From positions 1,612,001-1,676,000 of the forward strand of contig CAWKDD010000001.1 in the NCBI GenBank assembly GCA_963848335.1: a stretch of 64,000 nucleotides of DNA. Reading direction: 5' to 3'. The notes beneath the pieces are model-generated. The model did no database searches. It was not told the origin of the DNA and saw only the letters and a list, made by a program, of their open reading frames with translations. Every line of letters begins with the position of its first letter. The stretch's first letter is position 1. This DNA is from Chersky-840 sp963848335. Lineage in GTDB: Bacteria; Actinomycetota; Acidimicrobiia; Acidimicrobiales; UBA8190. Made by a program: the position numbers and the translations under genes. This document shows, one piece after another, positions 1 to 9,052 of the stretch.

Positions 1-381
1 AAGAGCGCGCAGGGGTGCGAGTACTTCCAGGTGCCGCCAGGAACGGTCCCGGCCATGCTCGAGATCCTGGTGAAGCCGACGTTGCGTTGGCAGATCGCCA
101 CGACCAACGGCGGGACGGGGATCTTCGCCCCCACTCCGGCGCCCACGCACCCCTCCAACACGGGGACGGGAACGGGGACCGGGACAGGCACCGGCACCGG
201 CACCGGCACGGGGACAGGAACGGGAACGGGGACCGGCACGGGGACCGGCCCGGGGCCGGGCCCCGCCAAGAACCCGGCCACGGGCGCCAAGACGCCGTCG
301 GTGAGCAAGCACAAGAAGAAGGCGAAGAAGGGTCACCACGCGGGCAAGCACCGCGCCCACAAGACCAAGAAGTCCGCATAG
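1..381 (+). CDS. C-terminal end of an unidentified low-complexity protein (partial)
   Basis: The frame is open at the left edge, so only the last 126 codons are visible. About 50 ordinary residues, including a Cys-Glu-Tyr-Phe segment and Val-Pro-Pro-Gly-Thr, are followed by 15 Thr-Gly dipeptides, a short Pro-Gly stretch, and a very basic tail rich in Lys and His. I do not recognise the folded part. The Thr-Gly linker plus cationic tail would suit a secreted or wall-associated protein with a disordered anchor, but no signal peptide or domain can be seen here. The next gene starts 76 bases downstream in the same direction. Confidence 0.55.
   Translation, partial: KSAQGCEYFQVPPGTVPAMLEILVKPTLRWQIATTNGGTGIFAPTPAPTHPSNTGTGTGTGTGTGTGTGTGTGTGTGTGTGTGPGPGPAKNPATGAKTPSVSKHKKKAKKGHHAGKHRAHKTKKSA
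160..249 (+). repeat. Degenerate hexanucleotide tandem repeat (15 Thr-Gly codon pairs)
   Basis: Fifteen ACN-GGN units run without interruption inside the partial coding region. Third positions vary (acg, acc, aca; ggg, gga, ggc), so the protein repeat is perfect while the DNA repeat is not. Unit-number change would alter linker length without changing frame. Confidence 0.85.
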
Positions 382-457
382 GGACCGACACCCCGACCCG
401 TCGCCCTCGTCCGGCGGGCTTCGTCCCACCTCCGCGGGTCCACGGGGGACCCGGGCC

Positions 458-2659
458 ATGATGACGGGCATGGTGCGCCCGAAACAGGTGACCGCGCTGG
501 GGGTTCTGGGCGCAGTGGTCGCCTGGGGTCTGTGGAGTTGGCGCTCAGAGCTCACGGGCGTGCCCTATCTCGACGACAGCTCAGTGCACGAGCAGATGGT
601 GCGCTTCGCCGTGCGGCGTCTCCAGGGAGGGCACCTGCCCCTCACGAGCTGGTTCCCCTATCTGGGACTGGGCTCGCCCCAGTTCCTCCACTACCAGAGC
701 CTGCCGTCCATGCTGACCGGAGCACTGGGATTGGCGACCGGTGGCAACGCCGCCTTCCGGATCACCCTGTACCTGCTGCTCTCGCTGTGGCCCCTTTCGG
801 TGTACTGGTCGGCTCGGCTCTTCGACCGCGGTGTGGGTGCTTCGCTGCTCAGCGCCGCGGCCGCGCCGTTCCTCATGAGCGCCGTGGGCGTCGGCTACGA
901 GTCCAAGGCCTATGTGTGGATCGGGTACGGGGTGTGGGCCCAGCTGTGGGCGTCATGGACGCTTCCCCTGGCGTGGGCCTTCACCTGGCGTGCCATGTCC
1001 TCACGCCGAGCGGTGCTGCCCGCGGCGGTCTTCGTGGCCCTCACCGTCGCCATGCACTTCGAGACCGGGTATCTGGCCCTCATCCCCATCGCCATCTTCC
1101 CCTTCCTCACCCCGAGCGCGCTGCGCTCCCGTCTGGGACGCGCCGCCGGTGTGGCTCTCGGTGCGCTGGGCCTGTCGGCGTGGGTGACGGTGCCGGTCGT
1201 CGTGAACGGCCGGTGGGCCGCCACCAACGAGATCCTCGCCCACACCCCCCTCGTCAACGGCTACGGAGCCAGGCAGGTGATGACGTGGCTCGTCAGCGGT
1301 CAGCTCTTCGACGCTCATCGGGCCCCGGTCGTCTCCGTCCTGGCCGCGATCGGCTTGGTGGTCTGCGTCCGCCGATGGCGCAGGGACCCTCCGGGCCGCG
1401 CCGTCGTGGCCTTGCTCGTCATGAGCCTCCTGTTGTCTTTCGGTCGCACCACCTTCGGTTCCCTGACCGCCCTCCTCCCCGGCAGCACCGACATCTTCAT
1501 GCGCCGCTTCATGATGGGGGCCCAGCTGTCGGGCCTGTACCTGGCCGGGATGGGTGGGGCGGCCCTGACGGCGGCGGCCTGGCACGCCGCCGTGCGGACA
1601 TGGCCACGCGCCACCGCTTGGGCCGGCGCGGGCCCGAGGCGGAGCATTCCGGTGGCGCTCGCCTGCACCCTGGGGGTGGCCGCCCTGGCGCCGGCATGGT
1701 CCCAGATCGGATCGTTCGCGTCGTCCAATTCCCAGGCCGTCGCCGACCAGAGCGCCGCCGACCGCACCCAGGGAGCAGACCTCAACCGCATCGTCGACTA
1801 CGTGCGCAACCACGGAGGTGGGCGCGTCTACGCCGGCATGCCCTCCAATTGGGGCTCGAACTTCAGGGTGGGCGCCGTCCCCGTGTTCAAGTACCTCGAG
1901 AGCCTCGACGTCGACGAGGTGGGCTACACCCTCCGCACCGCCTCGCTCATGACCGACCCGGAGTACTACTTCGACGAGGACGTCCCCGGGGACTTCGCCC
2001 TCTTCGCCGTGCACTACATGGTATTGCCCGCCGGCCACCCCCCTCCGGTGCCCGCCCGGTTCGTCATGGACCGCGGCCCCTACCGGCTTTGGGTCCTGCC
2101 CGCCCGGGGATACGTGCGGGTGGTCGACACCATCGGCGTGCTCAGTGCCGATCGGACCAACGTCGGGGTCATGAGCGTCCCGTACCTGCGCTCGGATCTC
2201 CCCGGCAAGGGCCGTTACCTGGCCGTGGCCTACGGCTCCAGCCCCCCCGCGCCGTTGAGCTCTCCCACCGGCACCGCTATGGCGGGACCGGCCGGCACCG
2301 TCCGCCATGAGGACGACGACCTCCCCGATGGCTCGGTCACGGCGACGATCGTGGCGAACCGGCGCGCCGTCGTGGCGCTCAGCGCCTCGTTCGACCCGGG
2401 GTGGACCGTCCACGTCGACGGCCGTCAGGTGGCCACTCAGATGCTGGCCCCGGCCGTGGTCGGGGTGTCGGTCGCGCCCGGCGTGCACCGGATCGTCTTC
2501 CGCTACGTGGGATTTGCCTACTACCCCGAGCTTCTCGTCGTGCTCGTCGTGGCCCTGGGCACACTGCTGTGGATGTGCTTGGCGCGCCGGGGCCGACGCC
2601 TGCGGGGTGACCGCGCCACGGGGCCCGACAGCACCGGGGCGGGCGGCTCAGCGAGGTGA
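458..2659 (+). CDS. Large multi-pass membrane protein, YfhO/GT-C-like
   Basis: A 733-residue protein with a hydrophobic segment at residues 12-28, about ten more membrane segments up to residue 420, and a long soluble region before a final membrane helix near residues 690-712. A loop after the first helix carries Tyr-Leu-Asp-Asp, where GT-C glycosyltransferases place acidic catalytic residues. The last 150 residues contain a Pro-Gly-Trp-Thr-Val-His-Val-Asp-Gly motif typical of the C-terminal domain of YfhO-like membrane proteins. Its role is probably transfer of sugars from a lipid carrier, but substrate and acceptor are unknown. ATG codons at 458, 461 and 470 are all possible starts. It ends 12 bases inside the convergent diguanylate cyclase gene. 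Related architecture recurs at 43425-46112 and 61091-63487. Confidence 0.75.
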   Translation: MMTGMVRPKQVTALGVLGAVVAWGLWSWRSELTGVPYLDDSSVHEQMVRFAVRRLQGGHLPLTSWFPYLGLGSPQFLHYQSLPSMLTGALGLATGGNAAFRITLYLLLSLWPLSVYWSARLFDRGVGASLLSAAAAPFLMSAVGVGYESKAYVWIGYGVWAQLWASWTLPLAWAFTWRAMSSRRAVLPAAVFVALTVAMHFETGYLALIPIAIFPFLTPSALRSRLGRAAGVALGALGLSAWVTVPVVVNGRWAATNEILAHTPLVNGYGARQVMTWLVSGQLFDAHRAPVVSVLAAIGLVVCVRRWRRDPPGRAVVALLVMSLLLSFGRTTFGSLTALLPGSTDIFMRRFMMGAQLSGLYLAGMGGAALTAAAWHAAVRTWPRATAWAGAGPRRSIPVALACTLGVAALAPAWSQIGSFASSNSQAVADQSAADRTQGADLNRIVDYVRNHGGGRVYAGMPSNWGSNFRVGAVPVFKYLESLDVDEVGYTLRTASLMTDPEYYFDEDVPGDFALFAVHYMVLPAGHPPPVPARFVMDRGPYRLWVLPARGYVRVVDTIGVLSADRTNVGVMSVPYLRSDLPGKGRYLAVAYGSSPPAPLSSPTGTAMAGPAGTVRHEDDDLPDGSVTATIVANRRAVVALSASFDPGWTVHVDGRQVATQMLAPAVVGVSVAPGVHRIVFRYVGFAYYPELLVVLVVALGTLLWMCLARRGRRLRGDRATGPDSTGAGGSAR

Positions 2660-3526
2660 CTGGCGGCGGCGGCGCTGCTTGGTGCGGTACATGGCGTGGT
2701 CGGCCTCGGCCAGGAGATCGGCGGGGAGCATGTCAGGGTCACTGGTCATGGCGAGGCCCACGCTGACCCCGACGCTCAGCTCCGCGCCGTCGACGGTCAT
2801 GGGCACGTCGAAGGCCGTCTCCACTCGATTGGCCACCGCGGTGGCGCCGTCCTCGTCGATGCTCTCGCACAGGACGACGAACTCGTCCCCGCCCAGATGC
2901 GCGGCCGTGTCCGCCGGCCTGATGACCGCCTCGATGCGCCGGGCCGTCTCCATGAGGACCTGGTCCCCCACGGCATGGCCGAGCCGGTCGTTGATCCCCT
3001 TGAGCCCGTCGACGTCGCAGAACAGGACGCCCAGGGTCCGTGGTTCGCGACGGTCCCTGGCCAGCGCCTGTTTCATGCGGTCGTCGAGCAGGTAGCGGTT
3101 GGGGAGCCCGGTCACCGGGTCGTGGGTGGCCCGGAACGCCATCTCGGCGTCGGCCACGGACCGCTCGGTGATGTCGCGCATGAGGGCCAACACGGCCGGT
3201 TCGTCGTCCCAGTCGGTGGACAGCACACGCATGTCGGCCAGCAAGACGTCGTGATCGGGCCGGCGCGACGTCGTGGAGACCACCGGGAAGCTCGCCGCCT
3301 TGCCCATCAGGTGCGAGCGGGTCGTCCCGAGCATCACCGCCGCCGCGGTGTTGGCGAAGACCACGATGCCGTCGCGGTTGACCACGATCACCCCGTCGGT
3401 GCTGTTGTCGACCACACCGCGGAAGTGGCCCTCGACATTGGTCAGACGGTCGCGCAGCTGCCGGACCTCCTGGCGGAGGTCGTGGCGCTCGTCGTCGGCC
3501 CCCAGCTCACCTTCGTCGGTTGCCAA
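2648..3526 (-). CDS. PAS-GGDEF diguanylate cyclase
   Basis: Makes cyclic di-GMP from two GTP. The 292-residue protein starts with a charged coiled-coil-like segment (about 10-30), then a PAS domain (about 31-125), then a GGDEF domain (about 130-285). The active-site motif GGDEF is intact at residues 212-216. The product-inhibition I-site RxxD lies exactly five residues upstream (203-206), so an active, feedback-limited enzyme is expected. No membrane segment or signal peptide is present, so it is cytosolic and the PAS domain is the likely sensor. The start is TTG at 3526, preceded by a GAGAGG ribosome binding site. Its end overlaps the preceding convergent gene by 12 bases. Confidence 0.92.
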   Translation of the reverse strand: MATDEGELGADDERHDLRQEVRQLRDRLTNVEGHFRGVVDNSTDGVIVVNRDGIVVFANTAAAVMLGTTRSHLMGKAASFPVVSTTSRRPDHDVLLADMRVLSTDWDDEPAVLALMRDITERSVADAEMAFRATHDPVTGLPNRYLLDDRMKQALARDRREPRTLGVLFCDVDGLKGINDRLGHAVGDQVLMETARRIEAVIRPADTAAHLGGDEFVVLCESIDEDGATAVANRVETAFDVPMTVDGAELSVGVSVGLAMTSDPDMLPADLLAEADHAMYRTKQRRRRQSPR

Positions 3527-3639
3527 TTGCCTCTCTCAGGCCGTCTCAGACCTCGTGACCCGGACGTTCCCATGCCCGGCCCGACGCTCCCCGCCGACTG
3601 CCGGGGCCCGTGTCACTCCCAGTCCCCCGTGCTTCACTG

Positions 3640-3683
3640 ATTGTGGGCTATTCGCCCCTCTGGTGTCCCAACTTACCCACAAT
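3640..3683. promoter_or_regulatory. Inverted repeat in the divergent promoter region
   Basis: An 8-base arm (attgtggg, 3640-3647) is matched by its reverse complement (cccacaat, 3676-3683) across 28 bases. It lies between the divergent diguanylate cyclase and LON-domain genes, in a locally AT-richer patch. It may be an operator or part of a promoter. There is no other support. Confidence 0.3.
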
Positions 3684-3814
3684 GTTGGTCCAATTCCGGC
3701 TCGTACGGCCACGCAGCGTCAGTGGAAGGCGCCGGCCCCGGGTCCCGCCCCGGGGGACCCGCCCGGGGGCCGAAACGGCCCGCCGGGCCCGTCCCGGGAG
3801 GGGCATCCTTGAGG

Positions 3815-4438
3815 ATGGCCGATACGCGGCGCCTTCCCATGTTCCCCCTGTCCACCGTCCTCTTCCCCTACGACCGGCTGCCTCTGCACGTCTTCGAACC
3901 CCGCTACCGGAGCTTGGTCACCGACTGCCTCGCCGGCGACGGTCTTCTCGGCATCGTCCTCATCTCCCGGGGCTCGGAGGTGGGGGGTGGCGACGAGCGC
4001 TTCGGTGTGGGGACAGCAGCGTGCATCGAGTCGGCCGGTGCGCAGCCCGACGGTCGATGGCACCTCGTCGTGCGCGGCCTGGACCTGATCCGGGTGACGC
4101 GCTGGTTGGACGACGGGCCCTATCCGAGCGCGGTGGTCGAGGACACCGGGCGCTCGCCCGCCCAGGACTGCGATGCGTTGCGCGTCGCACAGCGGGAGCT
4201 GCGGCGCGTGCGGGCCCTCTTGTCGGAGCTGGGCGAAGTGCCCGCCGTGCCCGCCGAGCTCTCTTTCGGGAGCACTCCCGACGAGATCGCCTGGCGGCTG
4301 TGCGCCCTGGCTCCCGTCAACGCCTTCGACAGGCAACGGCTGCTCGATGCGCCCGGGCCCCGGGATCGACTCGAGCTGCTCCTCGAGCTTCTGCGCGCCG
4401 TCGGTGACGACGTGCGCCGGATCCTGGCCAGTGGTTGA
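3815..4438 (+). CDS. LON N-terminal (substrate-binding) domain protein
   Basis: A 207-residue stand-alone version of the N-terminal domain of Lon protease, without the AAA+ or protease parts. The first 50 residues have the family pattern: Met-Phe-Pro-Leu, then Leu-Pro-Leu-His-Val-Phe-Glu-Pro-Arg-Tyr. The C-terminal half is helical and Leu/Arg-rich, as in the Lon N-domain. Such proteins are thought to bind unfolded substrates, but their role in actinobacteria is not settled. The frame is open further upstream, but the upstream codons are Gly/Pro/Arg-rich and unlike protein. ATG 3815 places the conserved Phe-Pro-Leu motif close to the N-terminus, as usual. Confidence 0.85.
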   Translation: MADTRRLPMFPLSTVLFPYDRLPLHVFEPRYRSLVTDCLAGDGLLGIVLISRGSEVGGGDERFGVGTAACIESAGAQPDGRWHLVVRGLDLIRVTRWLDDGPYPSAVVEDTGRSPAQDCDALRVAQRELRRVRALLSELGEVPAVPAELSFGSTPDEIAWRLCALAPVNAFDRQRLLDAPGPRDRLELLLELLRAVGDDVRRILASG

Positions 4439-4451
4439 CGATGCGCCGACG

Positions 4452-4843
4452 TCAGTCCAGCGCGTTCAGAGCCTGCTGCGCGGCCTGGAGGCGAAGTGCC
4501 TTGGCCCGTTCCTCCTCCTCGCGACGTCTGCGCTCCTCCTCACGACGCTCCAGAAGCCGGCGGTAACCCTCGTTGGCGGCTCTCCACGCACGTCTTGACG
4601 TACTGCACGGCTCCCCGCAGGTCTGCGGCCGGCACCGTCCAGTGGATGGTCCCCCCGCTGCGGATGTCGGGTGAAGGCATGCTCCACGAAGCCAGGCGAG
4701 CCGAGGCGAGGCACCGCCGCGCTGCGGAACTCACGGGCCCAGTCGCTGGTCGGTCGTCGGTTGAGCGACCACACCACCTGGACCTCGTCCCCCTCGACGT
4801 CGACGGCGTCCTTGCTCGTGATCGCGATCGGCTCCCACGGCAC
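4452..4843 (-). CDS. Small hypothetical protein with charged coiled-coil tail (frame broken twice)
   Basis: Reading from GTG 4843 gives a globular-looking N-terminus (Pro-Trp-Glu-Pro-Ile, then Val-Gln-Val-Val-Trp-Ser). The frame then shifts near 4665 and again near 4585. Joined, these give a protein of about 129 residues whose last 45 residues are an Arg/Glu-rich helix ending in Ala-Leu-Asn-Ala-Leu-Asp before TGA at 4452-4454. Both breaks are repaired by one-base changes and the joined protein reads smoothly, so I regard them as sequence errors. Function is unknown. It is divergent from the histidine phosphatase gene at 5008 and converges on the LON-domain gene, leaving 13 bases between stop codons. 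Confidence 0.5.
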
Positions 4844-4878
4844 GACCTGCGTCCTCCTCGACTCGATCTCCCCCGAGG

Positions 4879-4912
4879 TTACCGGAGCCTCGTGTCGAAT
4901 TACCGGAGCCTC
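4879..4912. promoter_or_regulatory. Perfect 13-base direct repeat, 21-base period
   Basis: ttaccggagcctc occurs at 4879-4891 and again at 4900-4912, so the copies lie on the same face of the helix two turns apart. The pair sits between divergent genes (starts at 4843 and 5008). This suits an operator for a dimeric regulator, but no regulator gene is adjacent. Confidence 0.35.
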
Positions 4913-5007
4913 ACCGACCCGTGTCAGGCACGGGCCGGGCATCAACCCGGGCTCGGCGAGGATGGCGACGGGAAAATACGACGACTCGCCCCCGCCCACC
5001 AGGCATC

Positions 5008-5537
5008 ATGGACGTCGTGCGTTTGTTGCTCGTGCGTCACGGTCACGCCGGGACCAAAGAAGGGTGGGCCGGCGACGACCGGCTCCGTCCCCTCGACGCC
5101 CGGGGGAGGCGCCAGGCCCGGCATCTGGTGGACGTCATCGTCCCCATGCAGCCGACCCGCCTCGTCTCGAGCCCGTACACGCGTTGTCTCGAGACCATGG
5201 AGCTGATCGCTTCCAAGACGGGCCTCGAGGTGGTGGAGGACGCTCGCGCTCACCCCCAACGCCGGACGCCGGGCGCTCGACCGGGTCAGGGAGCTCTCCG
5301 CCTCCGAGCTGTCGGGTTCCGAGTTGTCGGGTTCCGAGACTGTCGGGTTCGAATTGTCAGGCCCGGTCGTGCTGTGCACGCACGGAGAGGTCATCGGAGA
5401 CGTGCTGGCGAGTGCTGGCGTCGGAAGACGGCGTCCGCCTCAGCCGACGCCCTCCCGGTCTCAAAGGTTGTGTGTGGGTCCTCGACTTCCGCAAGGGCAA
5501 GGTCGCCACAGCCCGCTACATCTCCCCGGGACGATGA
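5008..5537 (+). CDS. SixA-like histidine phosphatase (frame broken)
   Basis: Belongs to the histidine phosphatase (phosphoglycerate mutase-like) superfamily. The phosphohistidine motif Leu-Val-Arg-His-Gly-His is at residues 7-12 and a second conserved stretch, Ser-Ser-Pro-Tyr-Thr-Arg-Cys, is at about 53-60. The downstream catalytic motif, Cys-Thr-His-Gly-Glu, lies in another frame near 5375, and the tail (Val-Leu-Asp-Phe-Arg-Lys-Gly-Lys) in a third frame to TGA 5537. Shifts lie near 5255 and 5405. The reconstructed length, about 176 residues, matches the SixA group, which removes phosphate from phosphohistidine proteins. Substrate here is unknown. ATG 5008 is the only start that keeps the whole N-terminal strand. 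Confidence 0.7.
5306..5365 (+). repeat. 15-base imperfect tandem repeat (ELSGS units)
   Basis: Four units beginning gag or gaa run head to tail; the first two differ by one base. They encode Glu-Leu-Ser-Gly-Ser twice, then diverged versions, and sit in the middle of the histidine phosphatase just before its second catalytic histidine. The repeats insert a flexible loop. Confidence 0.7.
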
Positions 5538-5630
5538 CATCCCACGGGCCCGCCCTCGAGAGCGCGTAGGCTCGACGCGTCGCAGCGCGAGACGCCGATG
5601 GCGCGTGGGCGCGTGGTAGACAGGCGCGCC

Positions 5631-8111
5631 GTGACCACGCTCCAAACCCGGCCGACCACGCGCGTCAGCCCGGCACCGGCGCACGCTCGGGCACGTCGAC
5701 AGGGGTACCACGCCGAGATCCTGCTGGTGAGCTTCGCGGCCCTGCTCGTCGAGGTCTGTTACACGCGGGTCATCTCCTACAAGCTCTTCTACTACTACAC
5801 CTACCTCGTCATCGGCCTGGCGCTGCTCGGCATCGGCACTGGCGGGGTACTGGTGGCGGTGTCGCGAGCGGCTGCGCCGGGCCCGCACCGACACGGTGCT
5901 GCTGTGGAGCTTGCTCCTCGGGGCCGTCGAGCATCGTGGCCAGCTATGTCGTGGTGGCGTTACATGTCGCTCAACTCACTGGCCATCTGGGACTACGGCA
6001 CATGGGCGTCGGCCAAGAGCATGGGCGAGCTCCTCGCCATCTGCCTCTTGCATCTTCGTCCCCTTCGTGGCACCCGGCGTGGTCATCGCCACCCTCTTCG
6101 GCCGCCGGCCCGAAGGAGTCGGCAGCCTGTACTTCGCCGATCTCGCTCGGCGCCGGGCTGGCCTGCGCGCTCGTGATCTACCTCACCGACTCCATCGGGC
6201 CGCCCGCCGCCATCATGCTGGCGGCCGCGGTCCTGTTGCTGGGGGCGGTGATCGTCATGGGACGGACGCGACCGGTGGCGGTGCCCGTGCTCCTTGCTCC
6301 TGCTGGCGTTCACCTTGGCCCTGGTCGTCCGACCCCGACGTGCTCCCCGCCCAGCGCCTCGACACCACCAAGGTCAGCTTCAAGACCGACAAGCCCATCT
6401 ACTCGGCCTGGAGCCCATCTTCCGTGTGGACGCGGTGCAGGCGGGCCACGACGTGCGAGCGCTGTACCACGACGGGATCATCGGGTCCGCCATCTACCGG
6501 TGGAACGGGAAGGTGGCGTCACTGGCCCATTACGACTTCGGTGCCGATCCCCGGTCCATCCCCTTCGCGCATGAGCACGTCCCCGCCGCGCCACGAAGCC
6601 ATCATCGGCGCCGCCGGCGGGCACGAGGTCCTGGCGTCGTTGTGGTTCGGAGCCAGGCACATCGACGCCGTCGAGCTCAATCCCGTCACGTACTCGCTCG
6701 TGAAGACGACTTTCGCCGACTTCGACGGGCACCTCGCCCAGGACCCCGCGGTCGAACTACGTGAACGCCGACGGGCGCTCGTTCATCGCCCGCAGCCACC
6801 AGGCCTACAACATGATCTGGTATCCCGCCCCCGACAGCTACGCGGCCACCAACGCCGCCACCGCCAGTGCGTTCGTCCTCTCCGAGAGCTACCTCTACAC
6901 GACCAACGCCGTGGTCGACAGCTTGCAACCACCTCACCCCCGACGGCCTCTTCGTGGCCCAGTTCGGCGAGATCAACTATCAGGACAGCCCCTACCGGAC
7001 CACCCGTTTCGTCGCCACCGCCCGTCAGGCCCTGGCCCAGATCGGGATCACCGACCCCCAAGACCACATCCTGGTGGCGAGCTCACCGGCCCGCTTCTTC
7101 GGCTCGTTCACCTTGTCCACCATCATCGTGCAGCGGGCCCCGTTCTCGACCGCCGAGGTCAGCCGCTTCGTGGCGTCGCTGGCAGCGGTCCCGGGGACCA
7201 CCTTGCAGTACGCGCCGGGCCATCGCCGTGAGCGAGAACCCGGTCGACACGGTCGTCTCGAGCACCCCCGCGCAGCTACGAGCTTTCTCTCCTCGTACCG
7301 CTACAACGTGGTCCCGACGACGGACAACGATCCGTACTTCTGGCATTTCGCCCGCTTCGGGACGGTCCTGCGCGACTTCTTCCATCCCATCACGAGCGAC
7401 GGACCGCGAGTACCAGGTCGGTGAGCGCGTCCTCGTCTTCCTCTTCGTGCTGGCCGTGGTGATATCGGCGGTGTTCCTCCTGCTGCCCTTCGTCGCCATC
7501 CGGTCCACGTGGCGGCGCTTGCCGCGCAAGTGGAACGCGGCGCTCTTCTTCGCCGCCATCGGTCTCGGGTTCATGTTCTTCGAAGTGACACTGATGCAGC
7601 TCCTCAACCTCTTCCTCGGGTACCCCACCTACGCGTTGACCGTCACGTTGATGTCGCTGCTCATCTTCACCGGCGTGGGCGCTCTGCTCAGCCGCAGGTT
7701 CGGCACCACCGGCGCGCCGTCCCGGCGTTGCTGGGCGGCATCACCGCCCTCACCGTGTTCTACGTGTTCGGGCTCACGCCTTTCACCGACGCGCTCCTCG
7801 GCCTCCCCCTGGCCCTGCGGGTCCCGATCGCCTTCGTGCTCCTGGCGCCGCTCGGGGTCTGCCTGGGCATGTTCATGCCGCTCGGGGTGGGAACCGTGTC
7901 GGCCATGAGCGACGCGCCGCGCGAGTACGTGGCCTGGGGTTGGGCCGTGAACGGCTTCGCCTCGGTCATCGGTGCGGTCCTGGCGACCCTGCTGTCGATG
8001 GCGTACGGGTTCCACGTGGTGCTGTGGCTCGGGCTGGCCGCCTACCTCCTCGCCCTGGCGGCGTGGAGGAGCCTGGTGCGCGGGGCGGCTCCGGCGCGCT
8101 CGACCCCGTAG
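5631..8111 (+). CDS. Membrane-embedded spermidine-synthase-like protein (many frame breaks)
   Basis: Pieces from all three forward frames join into one protein of about 825 residues. It begins with several membrane helices; the first carries Leu-Leu-Val-Glu-Val-Cys-Tyr-Thr-Arg-Val, the usual first helix of spermidine-synthase-like membrane proteins. A soluble part contains Ala-Val-Glu-Leu-Asn-Pro, the acidic loop that binds the S-adenosyl group in Rossmann methyltransferase/aminopropyltransferase folds. More helices follow to the stop at 8111. These fused proteins are widespread but mostly uncharacterised; polyamine synthesis is not shown. At least eight one-base shifts occur (for example near 5860, 5930, 6055, 6145, 6410 and 7225). 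The start could be ATG 5598 or GTG 5631, in the same frame. Each break can be repaired by one or two bases, so sequence error is more likely than decay. Confidence 0.6.
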
Positions 8112-8166
8112 TCGGTCCCCGTCGGGCGGACCCTCGCGGGACCGGCGGCCGTTACCATGTGCCGTC

Positions 8167-9052
8167 GTGACGGCCCCCCCGAGCGTGTCCCCGCCCCCGG
8201 TCGGCACCCGCGGCGGGGGAGTGCGCAGGTCGGTGGAGTTGTTCCGGGCCTTTCGCGTGGAGCAGACCGACCCCGATCACTTCTACCGGATCCAGGCGGC
8301 CGATTCGGTGACCCAGCTGCTCCGGTATGCCCCCGTTGCCGGAAGGCTCGTCGTCGACGTCGGGGGTGGAGCCGGCTACTTCACCGAAGCTCTCACCGCG
8401 GCCGGAGCGCGCTGCGTCCTGGTCGAGCCCGAGGCAGCTGCACCTGAGGGCCAGGAGTCCGAGCCGCCTGCCGGGGAGCCGGGGGGGCGCGCCACCGGCA
8501 CGTCGGGAGCCGAGCGGCGCGAGCACCACCGGCGAGCCGTCAGGCCCGGCCGTCTGGCCCCGGGTCGCACCGTCGCCGGCGACGGCAACCGTCTGCCCTC
8601 TCGGAGACGGCGTGGCCGACGTGGTGTTCTCGCTCCAACGTGCTCGAGCACGTCCCCGAGCCCCGCGCGGTTCCTCGACGAGATGGTGCGGGTGACTCGC
8701 CCCGGGGGTGTCGTCTACCTGTCGTTCACGGCGTGGTACTCGCCGTGGGGAGGCCACGAGACCGCCCCGTGGCACTACCTGGGCGGCCATCGTGCCGCCC
8801 GCCGCTACGAGCGTCGCCACGGCCGTGCGGCCGGGCAACCGGTTCGGGTCGTCGCTCTTCGCCTGCCATGTGGGCTCGACGCTGCGCATGGCTCGCGCCC
8901 ACGGCGGCGTCGAGGTCGTGGACGCCCTGCCGCGGTACTACCCCGACTGGCTGCGCTGGCTCGTCGCCGTCCCCGGGGTGCGCGAGGTGGCGACCTGGAA
9001 CCTGCTGCTCGTGCTGCGCCGTCGGGTCACAGGGCCCGGGCCCACGACATGA
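8167..9052 (+). CDS. Class I SAM-dependent methyltransferase (frame broken)
   Basis: The N-terminal half reads from GTG 8167. A segment with Phe-Arg-Val-Glu-Gln is followed by the SAM-binding motif I Val-Val-Asp-Val-Gly-Gly-Gly-Ala-Gly-Tyr-Phe near residue 62. The frame then shifts around 8440 and 8630, where Ser-Asn-Val-Leu-Glu-His-Val (motif IV) and Arg-Pro-Gly-Gly-Val-Val-Tyr continue it, and again near 8815. The end, Trp-Asn-Leu-Leu-Leu-Val-Leu, reaches TGA 9052. The TGA overlaps the ATG of the next gene (ATGA), so the two are probably translated together. A methyltransferase paired with a membrane glycosyltransferase suggests methylation of an envelope sugar or lipid intermediate; the acceptor is unknown. 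Confidence 0.68.

Noticed and set aside
160..249. CRISPR-like array
   Set aside because: The units are 6 bases long, contiguous and in frame with a protein. There are no spacers, and no cas genes occur in the window.
1001..2488. A 495-codon minus-strand open frame
   Set aside because: Antisense to the YfhO-like gene at 458-2659, with His/Gly/Arg/Val-rich, domain-free sequence.
3641..3814. Longer N-terminus for the LON-domain protein
   Set aside because: Codons before 3815 give a Gly/Pro/Arg-rich, low-complexity lead, and the conserved domain starts right after ATG 3815.
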